From positions 1 to 54,762 of the forward strand of contig QMIW01000035.1 in the NCBI GenBank assembly GCA_024434165.1: a stretch of DNA of 54,762 bases, read 5' to 3'. The position numbers were made by a program, and so were the translations under genes. Shown piece after piece: positions 31,788 to 39,263 of this stretch. The DNA is from Chloroflexota bacterium (GTDB taxonomy: Bacteria; Chloroflexota; Anaerolineae; Anaerolineales; Villigracilaceae). The number at the start of each line of letters is the position of its first letter. Within the stretch, counting starts at the first letter, position 1. Under the pieces are notes generated by a model. That model did not search any database. It saw nothing but the letters and a program-made list of their open reading frames with translations, and was not told the origin of the DNA.

Positions 31788-32227
31788 TCAGACAACCCGA
31801 ATTTCTTTTTTCTGACATACGACAAGTCCATGCTGCCCCCTCCCAGCCTCCCCCAAATACGACAAGTAAAAGTCTGGTTGTGAATTCAAGGTTTGCATAG
31901 TCGGATTTGGGGGAGGTGCCCGTAGGGCGGTGGGGGTGGTCGGCTGCAATATTGACGTGAGCAATATCCCTGAGATTGGGAAAATCTTATTTGTCCAAAA
32001 CGGCGTCCGCAAAAGTAAAGACGAAGTGCTTGAAAAGTGGAGCAAAACCGATTTTGTCAAAACCGCACAGAGCCTCGAGTCAAAGGGCTGGCTGTTGGAT
32101 GTGTTGATGTGCGTGGAGAAAATCAAGCAGGCTAAGTTTTCGCTGGAAGATGTCTATGGTACGGGATAAAGGGGTGATTGAATTCGTGGGGAGAGGTCGG
32201 TATCGGATGAGATTGAAGAGCGGATAA
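31788..32227 (+). pseudogene. Decayed second copy of dpnI
   Basis: Nearly identical in sequence to 29434-29937 where it aligns: it begins with CAGACAACCCGAATTTC, runs to GACAAGTCCA, then an unrelated palindromic insert replaces about 115 bp. It resumes at GGTCGGCTGCAATATTGA and continues through VQNGVRKSKDEVLEKWSKTD and the CVEKIKQ helix, then has a deletion of about 90 bp after DVYG, and ends with DKGVIEFVGRG. The N-terminal third with the catalytic site is absent. It is a recent duplicate that has been disrupted. Confidence 0.88.
31831..31930. mobile_element. MITE-like palindromic insertion inside the dpnI remnant
   Basis: CCTCCCCCAAATACGAC (31847-31863) and GTCGGATTTGGGGGAGG (31900-31916) are inverted repeats with one mismatch. 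The insert has no counterpart in the intact dpnI and no coding capacity. Confidence 0.55.
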
Positions 32228-32262
32228 GCACGACGGACACAAAGTACACAAAGGTTTAAGAA

Positions 32263-32291
32263 AAACTCGGAAGGTTGCATCTTCCGAGTTT
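32263..32291 (-). terminator. Terminator hairpin after the nucleotidyltransferase gene
   Basis: AAACTCGGAAG (32263-32273) and CTTCCGAGTTT (32281-32291) form the same 11-bp stem as at 31147; on the minus strand it is followed by TT and directly abuts the stop at 32292. Confidence 0.75.
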
Positions 32292-32858
32292 CTATTTGAA
32301 CATGCCTTCGATGTCAGTCCACAACGAGGGCATTTCAAGAATGTCCGCAAAGGATTTTGTCCACCTGCGGATGCGGTCAACATCGAGTTGTGGATGTTTA
32401 TCAATAATCGTGCGGATATCTTCCAGGTCTTTGGGGCGGTGTGCGACGGCTTTCATAATGATCAAGTCTTCGGGTGTGGGGAGGCGCACCGAAAGAGTAT
32501 TTGTTGATTGGATACTTCCACGCTCCACCATTTCTTCTTCAAAAGGCAAAACGCCAAGAGAAATATCAATATTGATTTTCGATGGGATGTGGCGCAAAAG
32601 TAAAACTCGGCTCTTGCGGGCAAACTCTTCGACGTCAGGAATTCTTGGTTGAATATCTTCTGCCTTTGCTGCTTCCAGAAATTTTACAATATCTTCTGTG
32701 GAAAGCAGGAATATCGCGTCAACATCTTCGGTGAAGCGGGGTCTGCCAAGTAAACCGACAGCAATTCCGCCAATGACCACGCCACGATTGTCGAATTTTT
32801 CCAAAAGCCGTTGAATGGCTTCAATTGCAGAACGAAAAGGTTCCAATCCTGGCTGCAT
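32292..32858 (-). CDS. Nucleotidyltransferase (AbiEii/MNT-like) toxin-like protein
   Basis: 188 residues. The nucleotidyltransferase active site is visible: GGIAVGLLGRPRFTEDVDAIF, in which Gly-Gly and the two Asp of T-E-D-V-D bind metal, followed by INIDISLG (about residue 100), the third acidic position. PTPEDLIIMKAVAHRPKDLEDI (about 130) is the conserved helix of AbiEii and related enzymes. It starts at 32858, one base from the stop of the small gene upstream (TAAATG), so the two are coupled and probably form a toxin-antitoxin pair. Confidence 0.8.
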   Translation of the reverse strand: MQPGLEPFRSAIEAIQRLLEKFDNRGVVIGGIAVGLLGRPRFTEDVDAIFLLSTEDIVKFLEAAKAEDIQPRIPDVEEFARKSRVLLLRHIPSKINIDISLGVLPFEEEMVERGSIQSTNTLSVRLPTPEDLIIMKAVAHRPKDLEDIRTIIDKHPQLDVDRIRRWTKSFADILEMPSLWTDIEGMFK

Positions 32859-33074
32859 TTAGATTGTCCCTTTTAATATTGCCCAACGATTGAATACATC
32901 CATTTCGTGATCGTCGTCTCCGCGAGTTAATCCCGTGGCAAGGGCAAATTGAAAAATGGAATTGATCTGCCGCCAATGTTCATCCATCGTCATGGCGCGA
33001 AGTTCCTGCCGTTCGATTTCTTCGACGGCTTTCCAACGCTCGCGGTAGAATTTGATGTCAAATCCTGCATCCAT
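32859..33074 (-). CDS. Small partner of the nucleotidyltransferase
   Basis: 71 residues, helical, charged (FYRERWKAVEEIERQELRAM). Stop codon abuts the nucleotidyltransferase ATG. No recognised domain; by position a likely antitoxin or accessory subunit. Confidence 0.6.
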   Translation of the reverse strand: MDAGFDIKFYRERWKAVEEIERQELRAMTMDEHWRQINSIFQFALATGLTRGDDDHEMDVFNRWAILKGTI

Positions 33075-33112
33075 GCGTTAATTATAGCATTGGAAGACAG
33101 GCAAAACGCGGG

Positions 33113-33138
33113 AACACTGGGATGGATGTCCCAGTGTT
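33113..33138 (+). terminator. Repeated hairpin/terminator, copy 3
   Basis: AACACTGGGA (33113-33122) and TCCCAGTGTT (33129-33138), with the same loop and TTTGATTTGAGG tail as at 30294. Confidence 0.75.
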
Positions 33139-33406
33139 TTTGATTTGAGGCGGAATGTCTGCGTGATGGGGAAGGCTGGGTGAATCGGAGTGGCTTCGGC
33201 GGACTACCCTGAAATGTACACGTGTCCTGCCTCACCCTGTGCCTCCCGAAGGACATCGGGACGATGTGCGGCGCCAGCGGTTCGTGGAAGCCCGCGTGCG
33301 CGGCGGGCATTGTCGTCGAGCCGGAACTTCCCAGGGAAAATTCTCTTATTTTCCGCTCATCAGAATATGGGTATACTGGAATCGGTACATGAAGAAAGGA
33401 GGATCT
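33139..33406. other. Intergenic region, no gene recognised
   Basis: No convincing frame on either strand. Near its right end, TATACT (33371-33376, within GGGTATACTGG) is a candidate -10 for the next gene. Confidence 0.5.
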
Positions 33407-33826
33407 ATGACGAAACAGATCGGACTTTGGATTGACCACAAAAGGGCGGTGATTCTGACCGTGAGCGAGCGCGGCGAAGCCATGCAGACGATCGAGTCGG
33501 GGATTGACCGGCATGTCTCGTATCGGGGCGCAACCCGTCCGCGCACGCCCTACAGCGCCCAGTATCAGAAAGGAGACGACCAACTCGACAAACAATTTAA
33601 TGGATTGCTCAAGAAATATTACACCCAGATCCTGTCCCGCCTGCGCGATGCGGATGCAATTCTGATCTTCGGTCCCGGCGAGGCAAAAGCGGAGTTGAAG
33701 AAACGCCTTGCCCGGCAGAAGTGGTCCGCGCGTATCGCGGGTATCGAATCCGCAGACAAGATGACGGACCGCCAGATCGCCGCGAAAGTGAGGCGTTACT
33801 TTAAAGGGGCTGCCAGAAAATCGTAA
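33407..33826 (+). CDS. BaeRF/eRF1-like small conserved protein
   Basis: 139 residues from ATG at 33407, with a strong GAAAGGAGG upstream; the open frame extends 56 codons further but without homology. The sequence reads GLWIDHKRAVILTVSERGE at the start, DKQFNGLLKKYYTQILSRLRDADAILIFGPGEAKAELKKRL in the middle, and IESADKMTDRQIAAKVR at the end. This pattern matches bacterial eRF1 domain-2/RNase H-like (BaeRF) proteins, which are thought to act on ribosomes or tRNA; the GGQ peptide-release motif is absent. A strong terminator follows. Confidence 0.7.
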   Translation: MTKQIGLWIDHKRAVILTVSERGEAMQTIESGIDRHVSYRGATRPRTPYSAQYQKGDDQLDKQFNGLLKKYYTQILSRLRDADAILIFGPGEAKAELKKRLARQKWSARIAGIESADKMTDRQIAAKVRRYFKGAARKS

Positions 33827-33864
33827 TCCATCGAGGGGCGCGCAGTCAAAAAACGAATAACCTT

Positions 33865-33905
33865 CTGCGGCAGTCTGTGAGAAGGCTGCCGCAGTTGTTT
33901 TTATT
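33865..33905 (+). terminator. Intrinsic terminator after the BaeRF-like gene
   Basis: CTGCGGCAG (33865-33873) and CTGCCGCAG (33886-33894) pair perfectly with a 12-nt loop, followed by TTGTTTTTATT. Confidence 0.88.
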
Positions 33906-33954
33906 CATGGAAGGTTTGATAAAATAACGCATCTTTTATCGGATCGCACAACCC

Positions 33955-35154
33955 TTGCCTCCCTCGTTTTTCATCATCCTCATCTCGGTCTTTGTGGACA
34001 TGCTCGGCTACGGCATCATGCTGCCACTGCTGCCGTTCTTTGTGCAGGCGCAGGACGGCGGCGCTGCCATCGCGGGCGGCTTGATGTCCATGTACTCGGC
34101 GATTCAACTCGTCTCCGGTCCCATCCTCGGCGCCCTCTCCGACCGTTACGGGCGCAAACCCATTTTGCTGCTCTGTCTCTTTGGTACGGCAGCGTCCTAT
34201 CTTTTGCTGGGCTTGGCAAATTCGCTCGTCATGATTTTTCTCGCGGTCTTTTTGGATGGACTGACCGGCTCGAACCTGACTCTCGCTCATGCCTACATCG
34301 CTGACTCGACCACTGCCGAAAACCGCGCCAAGGGAATCAATTATTCTCAACTCGCTTTTGGACTGGGCATCATGGCGGGTCCCATCCTCGGCGGACTCCT
34401 CAGTGGATACGGACTCAGCGTCCCGGCGCTCGTCGCCTCTTTCTTCGCCTTTGCCAATACCGTTTTCGGATTCTTTTTCCTCCCCGAATCCTTATCCCCT
34501 GAACGCCGCGAGACCAAGCCGATCGCGCAGGTCTTTTCATGGGCTGGACAATTCACGAGTATTTTCCGAAAGAAGAACATTCAAAATTTTTTGGCCGTGC
34601 TTTTCCTGCTCAACCTCGCCTTTGCCGGTTTGCAGACGAATTTTCCGCTTTTCTCCAATGCCCGCTTCGGCTGGACTCCGGCGCAGAACAGCTATTTCTA
34701 TTTGTATGTCGGGTTATGCGGCGTGATTGTGCAGGGAGTTTTATTCGCCAGATTGCAGGCGCAATTCGGCGAGCGCAAACTCATCCCGGCGGGACTCACA
34801 TTCATGGTCATCGGCTTGGCGGGCATGGCGTTTGCCCCCGATGCATGGATGATCTTCCCCGCTGTGGCTGTCGTTGCGTTAGGGACGGGTATCAGCATTC
34901 CGTCGTTGACTGCGCTGGTCTCGCTGCGCATCCCTGAGAATGAGCAGGGACGTTTGATGGGCGGCAATCAAACCCTGTTGGCGCTGACGAACATTTTTGG
35001 TCCCACCATTGCAGGCATTTCGTTCGACTTCGTTGCCATCTCTGCGCCGTATTGGTTGGGTAGTGTGTTTGCGCTGCTGGCGGTGGGGATTTGGAAGATG
35101 GACGATAGACGATGGACGATGGACGATGGATTGTCTATCGTCCGTGGTCAATAG
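33955..35154 (+). CDS. MFS drug exporter (TetA-like)
   Basis: 399 residues, TTG start at 33955. Twelve hydrophobic segments. The first loop carries motif A GALSDRYGRKPILLL of drug:H+ antiporters, and the N-terminal MLGYGIMLPLLPFF is typical of TetA/Bmr relatives. It would export small molecules with protons; the substrate is unknown. The last 20 residues (KMDDRRWTMDDGLSIVRGQ) are encoded by a GACGATG heptamer repeat and look like an extension of the original stop. It converges with the glycosyltransferase gene, overlapping it by 7 bp. Confidence 0.88.
   Translation: MPPSFFIILISVFVDMLGYGIMLPLLPFFVQAQDGGAAIAGGLMSMYSAIQLVSGPILGALSDRYGRKPILLLCLFGTAASYLLLGLANSLVMIFLAVFLDGLTGSNLTLAHAYIADSTTAENRAKGINYSQLAFGLGIMAGPILGGLLSGYGLSVPALVASFFAFANTVFGFFFLPESLSPERRETKPIAQVFSWAGQFTSIFRKKNIQNFLAVLFLLNLAFAGLQTNFPLFSNARFGWTPAQNSYFYLYVGLCGVIVQGVLFARLQAQFGERKLIPAGLTFMVIGLAGMAFAPDAWMIFPAVAVVALGTGISIPSLTALVSLRIPENEQGRLMGGNQTLLALTNIFGPTIAGISFDFVAISAPYWLGSVFALLAVGIWKMDDRRWTMDDGLSIVRGQ
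35101..35142. repeat. Heptamer repeat and hairpin in the MFS gene end
   Basis: GACGATA then GACGATG three times in 7-nt phase from 35101, and GACGATAGAC (35101-35110) pairs with GTCTATCGTC (35133-35142). Confidence 0.8.
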
Positions 35155-36413
35155 TCTGTGGTCAAATGCTGTATCGCTGTCTGAACTCCATCTTCTTGAT
35201 TCAACGTCTCGCAAATCTCTTTGGCTTTTGCGTGCATTTCTTTATTGTTCAACGCTTCGGTAATGGCTTGGGCGAGATTCTTTGCACTGAGTTTTCTCTG
35301 CGGAATGGATAATCCCGCACCCAGTTTGTGAATCCGCTCGCCCCAGAAGAACTGGTCAATGGCGAGGGGCAGGGTGATGGTGGGAATGCCTGCATGTAAA
35401 CTTGCAGACGTTGTCCCTGCGCCGCCGTGATGGACGGCGACTTTGACGCGAGGATACAGCCAATCATGCGGGATGTATTCGATGGGGAAGATGTTCTTCG
35501 ATTTGATCATGCCATGCCATTTGGCGGGGAGGGTCAGCACGGCTTGGGCGTTCGCCATGTTTAACGCTTCTTCGAGCACAGATAAATATCCCCGCATCCC
35601 CGGGCTGCCGAAACCAATTGCGATCAAGTTGTCAGCAGAATCAATGAAGCGCAAAAGCGTCGAAGCGCCAGGCTGCCAGTTCTCCAATTCTCCAACCCTC
35701 CAATATCCCGTAATGATTTGCTTCTCATTCCAATCCTTGGGACGCGGTACGACGTGTTCACTGAAGGCGTTGAGGGTAAGCGGTTGGTGCGAATCCGCTC
35801 GCAGCGAAGGGTCAAGCCAATGGGCGGGAGCCAGCCCAAAGTCCGCGTGACGCGCGTGGTTGATCTCGGAGCGCCACGAAAGCCAGATGGCTTGAGTCAC
35901 AGCCCAATGCGAGAGCCAGTTTCCAATTCCTGAAAGAGAAAAACGAAACGGCAGCAGCGCAGATGGAAATTCGCGGGTGGGGGCAAACGGTTGCAGCAGC
36001 GCACGGACGGCGGGAATGCCCAGCCCTTCGGCGATGTGCGCGCCCCAGAGGGTTGGCAAGCCGTGAATGAGCAGGTCGGAGCCGCGGCAGGCTTCGGCGG
36101 CGGTGTGCAGCATGCGCCGATAGAGCGGGCGGGCTTTTTGTAAAAAGTTGCGTGTGGCTTGAAAAGAGCGAATGGGGTTTGTGCCGAGCGTCATCGGCGT
36201 GGAGTTGCCCTGCTCGATGAGCAGGTCGGTGGGGTTGCCGTCGAATGGGGCAAATGGGACGCGATGGCTTTGGATGAGATTCGCAAACCCATGCGGCGCG
36301 GCAATGCGGATGTTGTAGCCCGCTTCAAGCAATCCTTTGCCAAGCGCGATGTAGGGGAGAACATCTCCGCGGGTGCCGCTGGTGAGGAGGGTGATAACTG
36401 GACGATGGACCAT
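35148..36413 (-). CDS. UGT/GT1-like glycosyltransferase (sterol glucosyltransferase type)
   Basis: 421 residues from ATG at 36413. The start LTSGTRGDVLPYIALGKGL is the typical N-terminal loop of sterol/macrolide glucosyltransferases. The donor-binding region near 345 reads VAVHHGGAGTTSASLHAGIPTITLPLAIDQFFW, closely matching the HxGGxGT motif of this family with the His and the sugar-nucleotide Asp-Gln. The frame continues upstream to ATG 36458 and TTG 36464 through repeat DNA; start choice is uncertain because no site has a clear ribosome binding motif. It overlaps the preceding methyltransferase in that case. Confidence 0.88.
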   Translation of the reverse strand: MVHRPVITLLTSGTRGDVLPYIALGKGLLEAGYNIRIAAPHGFANLIQSHRVPFAPFDGNPTDLLIEQGNSTPMTLGTNPIRSFQATRNFLQKARPLYRRMLHTAAEACRGSDLLIHGLPTLWGAHIAEGLGIPAVRALLQPFAPTREFPSALLPFRFSLSGIGNWLSHWAVTQAIWLSWRSEINHARHADFGLAPAHWLDPSLRADSHQPLTLNAFSEHVVPRPKDWNEKQIITGYWRVGELENWQPGASTLLRFIDSADNLIAIGFGSPGMRGYLSVLEEALNMANAQAVLTLPAKWHGMIKSKNIFPIEYIPHDWLYPRVKVAVHHGGAGTTSASLHAGIPTITLPLAIDQFFWGERIHKLGAGLSIPQRKLSAKNLAQAITEALNNKEMHAKAKEICETLNQEDGVQTAIQHLTTDY

Positions 36414-36458
36414 GGACGGCAGACGATGGGCAAGCAGGGTCCATCGTCTGCCGTCCAT
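36402..36458. repeat. Heptamer-derived hairpin at methyltransferase/glycosyltransferase junction
   Basis: ATGGACGGCAGACGATGG (36412-36429) and CCATCGTCTGCCGTCCAT (36441-36458) form a perfect 18-bp stem with an 11-nt loop, built of GACGATG-type heptamers. Confidence 0.85.
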
Positions 36459-36460
36459 CG

Positions 36461-37312
36461 TCAACTGTCAATTTTCTCGAACACCAACATCCGGTATTCC
36501 ACCACCTTCATCGCCAGACATTGCTGCAACGCCATGCTCCCCAGCATGGATGGGATGATGGCATGTCTGGCGGGAAGTTTTTCGCCGAGGAAAAGTAGGG
36601 TATCGGCGAGAAAATCGGGCAGGTTGCGCAGGCGGAGCCAGGGTGTGAGTTCTTCGTTCTTGATGAGGTTGAGTTGGTTGGCGTTTGCGAATTGAACGAT
36701 TTGTTCCACCGTCCGCACGCCGGGAACGTACCAGCCTTCGATGTAGGCATTCAGCCATTTTTGTTCATGCTTGGTGAACGGACGCACCGCCTGGTAATCG
36801 TCCACGAGGATGAGCCTGCCGCCTTTGCAAAGCAGACGCCCCGCTTCTTTGAAATATTTTTCCGGGTCAACGGCATGACAAACCGCTTCGACGGAATAGA
36901 CGGCATCCAGTGATTTACCCGGCAGCGGCACGGAGGTGAAATCGCCTTCGGCAAAATGGGTTTGATTCTGCAAGCCAAGTTGCTTTGCGGACTCTTGCGC
37001 GAGCCGGGCTTGCACAGGGCTGAGGGTTAATCCGAGGGCGGGGGCGGGACTTTGCAGGCGCGGGTGGATGTAGAACAGACTCGCGCCCACGCCGCAGCCG
37101 AGATCGGCGATGCGGGCGTTGGCAGGCGTGGAAGATTCAATTTCACGGAGGATGAGGGAATTGGAGAAGTTCAGCGCTTCTTCCAGCGTCGTGACGCCCT
37201 CTGCCCACAATGAGCGGTGGATGTTTTGCGCCTTTTTATGACCGCTGAATTTCAGAAAGAGGCTGGTATTCTCATCGTAATATGTGCGGACGGAGTCGGT
37301 GGTGATGGGCAT
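36461..37312 (-). CDS. SAM-dependent methyltransferase
   Basis: 283 residues from ATG at 37312. The SAM-binding motif IADLGCGVGAS (about residue 69), post-I Asp and the motif II region DAVYSVEAVCHAVDPEKYFKEAGRLLCKGGRLILVDDY (about 140) are standard class I features, of the sterol/tocopherol C-methyltransferase type. TATAAT on the minus strand (37319-37324) ends 6 nt before the ATG, which suggests a leaderless transcript. The adjacent downstream glycosyltransferase is probably in the same unit, hinting at decoration of one lipid or polyketide substrate. Confidence 0.87.
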   Translation of the reverse strand: MPITTDSVRTYYDENTSLFLKFSGHKKAQNIHRSLWAEGVTTLEEALNFSNSLILREIESSTPANARIADLGCGVGASLFYIHPRLQSPAPALGLTLSPVQARLAQESAKQLGLQNQTHFAEGDFTSVPLPGKSLDAVYSVEAVCHAVDPEKYFKEAGRLLCKGGRLILVDDYQAVRPFTKHEQKWLNAYIEGWYVPGVRTVEQIVQFANANQLNLIKNEELTPWLRLRNLPDFLADTLLFLGEKLPARHAIIPSMLGSMALQQCLAMKVVEYRMLVFEKIDS

Positions 37313-37339
37313 GGGAAAATTATATCCCGGTGGGTGGTG

Positions 37340-37380
37340 TATAATAATAGTGCAAAGCATGGTGCAAAAGGAGAGTGCAA
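37340..37380 (+). promoter_or_regulatory. Promoter and TGCAA iterons of the second vapBC pair
   Basis: TATAAT at 37340-37345, followed by TGCAA at 37351, 37363 and 37376, spaced 12-13 nt. AAAAGGAGAG is the ribosome binding site. The repeats may be antitoxin operators. Confidence 0.5.
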
Positions 37381-37664
37381 TGCGCGCTGTAAAAGAACGA
37401 ATGAATTTGTATATCACCAAGTCGCTTATGGATGAATTGAAGAAAGCTGTGCCTGCCCGTGAACGGACTCGTTTTGTTGAGGAGGTGTTGGCTCGTGAAC
37501 TGCGTCGCCGCAAATTGCGTGAGGTCTTGAAAAAATCCTATGGCGCATGGAAGGACGAAGATCATCCTGAATTAGCCACTTTTGAAGACATCAATCGCTG
37601 GGTGGCAGAAGGGCGGAAAAAATCCACTCGTGATTTTACTGCCGAGTGGGGGCAGGATGAGTGA
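37380..37664 (+). CDS. Antitoxin (ribbon-helix-helix type)
   Basis: 94 residues from ATG at 37380 with AAAAGGAGAG upstream. MNLYITKSLMDELKKAVPARERTRFVEEVL follows the ribbon-helix-helix pattern; the C-terminus is acidic and probably binds the toxin. It overlaps the toxin start by 8 nt. Confidence 0.82.
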   Translation: MRAVKERMNLYITKSLMDELKKAVPARERTRFVEEVLARELRRRKLREVLKKSYGAWKDEDHPELATFEDINRWVAEGRKKSTRDFTAEWGQDE

Positions 37665-38067
37665 TTATCTACTCGATACAAATATTTTGATCTTGTATCT
37701 GCGAAAAACTCCCGGGTATTTGGAACTTTTGGATACCCTTGCAGCGGATGACACACTTTATATCTCAGCAATCACCCGTCTTGAAATTATTCGAGGAATG
37801 CGAGACCGTGAGCGTGAAGCTACTTTTGATGTTCTTGACTCCCTTGAAACGATTGAGATAAGCATTGAAATCGCCGACAAGGCGGGCGAATTAATTCGTA
37901 CCTGGCGAACGCAAGGGGTTGTTCTGGAAGATGCCGACGCCCTGATTGCCGCAACAGCGCTCGAACATGGCTTGGCGCTTGTCACAACCAATGCAAAACA
38001 TTTTTCCATGCCAGACCTGGTTGTATATCAGGCGGATGAACAAGGAAAACTATCCTTGAGAGATTGA
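37657..38067 (+). CDS. VapC-type PIN-domain toxin
   Basis: 136 residues from ATG at 37657. PIN acidic residues: LLDTNILILYL (Asp), ISAITRLEIIRG (Glu, about residue 41), LEDADALIAATA (Asp pair, about 90) and LVTTNAKHF where the fourth position is Asn. It is a typical Mg-dependent RNase toxin with its antitoxin directly upstream. Confidence 0.9.
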   Translation: MSDYLLDTNILILYLRKTPGYLELLDTLAADDTLYISAITRLEIIRGMRDREREATFDVLDSLETIEISIEIADKAGELIRTWRTQGVVLEDADALIAATALEHGLALVTTNAKHFSMPDLVVYQADEQGKLSLRD

Positions 38068-38088
38068 TTTTTCAGCAGGAGTTCCCCC

Positions 38089-39006
38089 ATGTCCCACACC
38101 GCTTTTGCCACCACCACCCGCGGACTGAACCGCGACCTGCCGCCGATGCGTCTGTACGAGAAGGCGAAGAAACTCGGCATTTGGAATCCATCGGAGATTG
38201 ACCTGACCAGGGACAAGCAGGATTGGGCAGGCTTCAGCGATGAAGAGAAAGACCTGTGCCTGCTGCTGCTCTCCATGTTCGTGGCAGGCGAGGAGGCGGT
38301 GACGCTCGATCTGCTTCCGTTGATTCAGGCGATTGCCGAAGAAGGGCGCATCGAAGAGGAAATGTATCTCACCACCTTCCTTTTTGAAGAAGCCAAGCAT
38401 ACCGATTTTTTCCGCCGCTTTATGGATGAAGTGGTTTTTCTCCCCTCTCCCAGAGGGAGAGGGGAGGGGGGTGAGGGCTTGACCCGCTATCACGGCGATA
38501 ACTACCGCCAACTGTTCTACCACGCCCTGCCCGAAGCCCTGAACGCGCTTCGCTCCGACCCTTCGCCTGCCAGCCAAATTCGAGCTTCAGTGACCTACAA
38601 CATGATCGTCGAAGGCGTGCTGGCAGAGACGGGCTACCAAGCCTTCTTTACCATGCTCGAGCGCAACGATCTTCTTCCCGGTCTGCGCAAAGGGATTTCT
38701 CTGCTCAAGCAGGATGAGTCCCGCCACATTGCCTACGGTGTGTACCTGCTCTCACGTCTCATGGCGGAACACCCCGACGAGTGGGACAGCCTGCAAATGC
38801 AGATGAACACTCTGCTTCCCTTTGCCATCGGTGTGATCGGTGACGCTTTCGCACGGTATGAGGTGGTTCCGTTCGGTTTGAAGGAGGAGGATTTCGTCAA
38901 TTATGCGATGGGGCAGTTCAGCAAACGCTTCGAGCGTCTCGAAAAGGCGCGCGGCGCAAGTCTGGACGACGTGAATCGCGCGGCAAAAGAATCGGATGAG
39001 GCGTAG
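38089..39006 (+). CDS. R2-like ligand-binding oxidase (R2lox)
   Basis: 305 residues. Metal ligands for an Fe/Mn cofactor: GEEAVTLD (Glu near 65), FEEAKHTDFF (Glu and His), ETGYQAFF (Glu and the Tyr that forms the ether link) and DESRHIAYG (Glu/His). The Val-Tyr pair of the cofactor cross-link is present (AVT and TGY). R2lox enzymes bind a long-chain lipid and are not ribonucleotide reductases; the reaction is unsettled. A palindrome at 38440-38466 has been inserted in-frame between FMDEV and YHGDNY, adding about 14 residues. AGGAG lies before the ATG. Confidence 0.92.
   Translation: MSHTAFATTTRGLNRDLPPMRLYEKAKKLGIWNPSEIDLTRDKQDWAGFSDEEKDLCLLLLSMFVAGEEAVTLDLLPLIQAIAEEGRIEEEMYLTTFLFEEAKHTDFFRRFMDEVVFLPSPRGRGEGGEGLTRYHGDNYRQLFYHALPEALNALRSDPSPASQIRASVTYNMIVEGVLAETGYQAFFTMLERNDLLPGLRKGISLLKQDESRHIAYGVYLLSRLMAEHPDEWDSLQMQMNTLLPFAIGVIGDAFARYEVVPFGLKEEDFVNYAMGQFSKRFERLEKARGASLDDVNRAAKESDEA
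38440..38466. repeat. Palindrome inserted in-frame within R2lox
   Basis: CTCCCCTCTCCC (38440-38451) and GGGAGAGGGGAG (38455-38466) form a perfect 12-bp stem with a 3-nt loop, encoding PSPRGRGEGGEG. Confidence 0.9.
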
Positions 39007-39263
39007 GGAAAAGCCTGGGGCGGGGAGCAGGCTCGGGCGGAGAAAGATGCGGGAATTTTGTCGGTTGTGCAAATCCATCAACGGGCGTAAAATTGGCGCG
39101 GTTAAGAACTATGTACACAAACGACGAAAGCGATTTAGGTTCTTCAGAGAGTAATCCGCCAAGTACAAGCCGCTTGGCGCGGCACGTGTTTAACTTGTTT
39201 ATTCCCGTCACGTAGGTGCGCGGTGCGCCCCTGCGTGACTCACTTCACGCAAGGAGGCTGCCG
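39007..39263. other. Intergenic region before corA
   Basis: No convincing gene. A short GC-rich palindrome GTAGGTGCGCGGTGCGCC lies near 39211. The ribosome binding site AAGGAGG for corA is at its right end. Confidence 0.4.

Noticed and set aside
30294-33138. Possible integron cassette array with attC sites around toxin-antitoxin modules
   Set aside because: The repeated hairpin begins with AAC and ends with GTT, but RYYYAAC and GTTRRRY core sites are absent, the stem is far shorter than attC, spacing is irregular, genes are on both strands, and no integrase is present.
33185-33406. Gene upstream of the BaeRF-like protein
   Set aside because: Open frames are short and low-quality; nothing recognisable on either strand.
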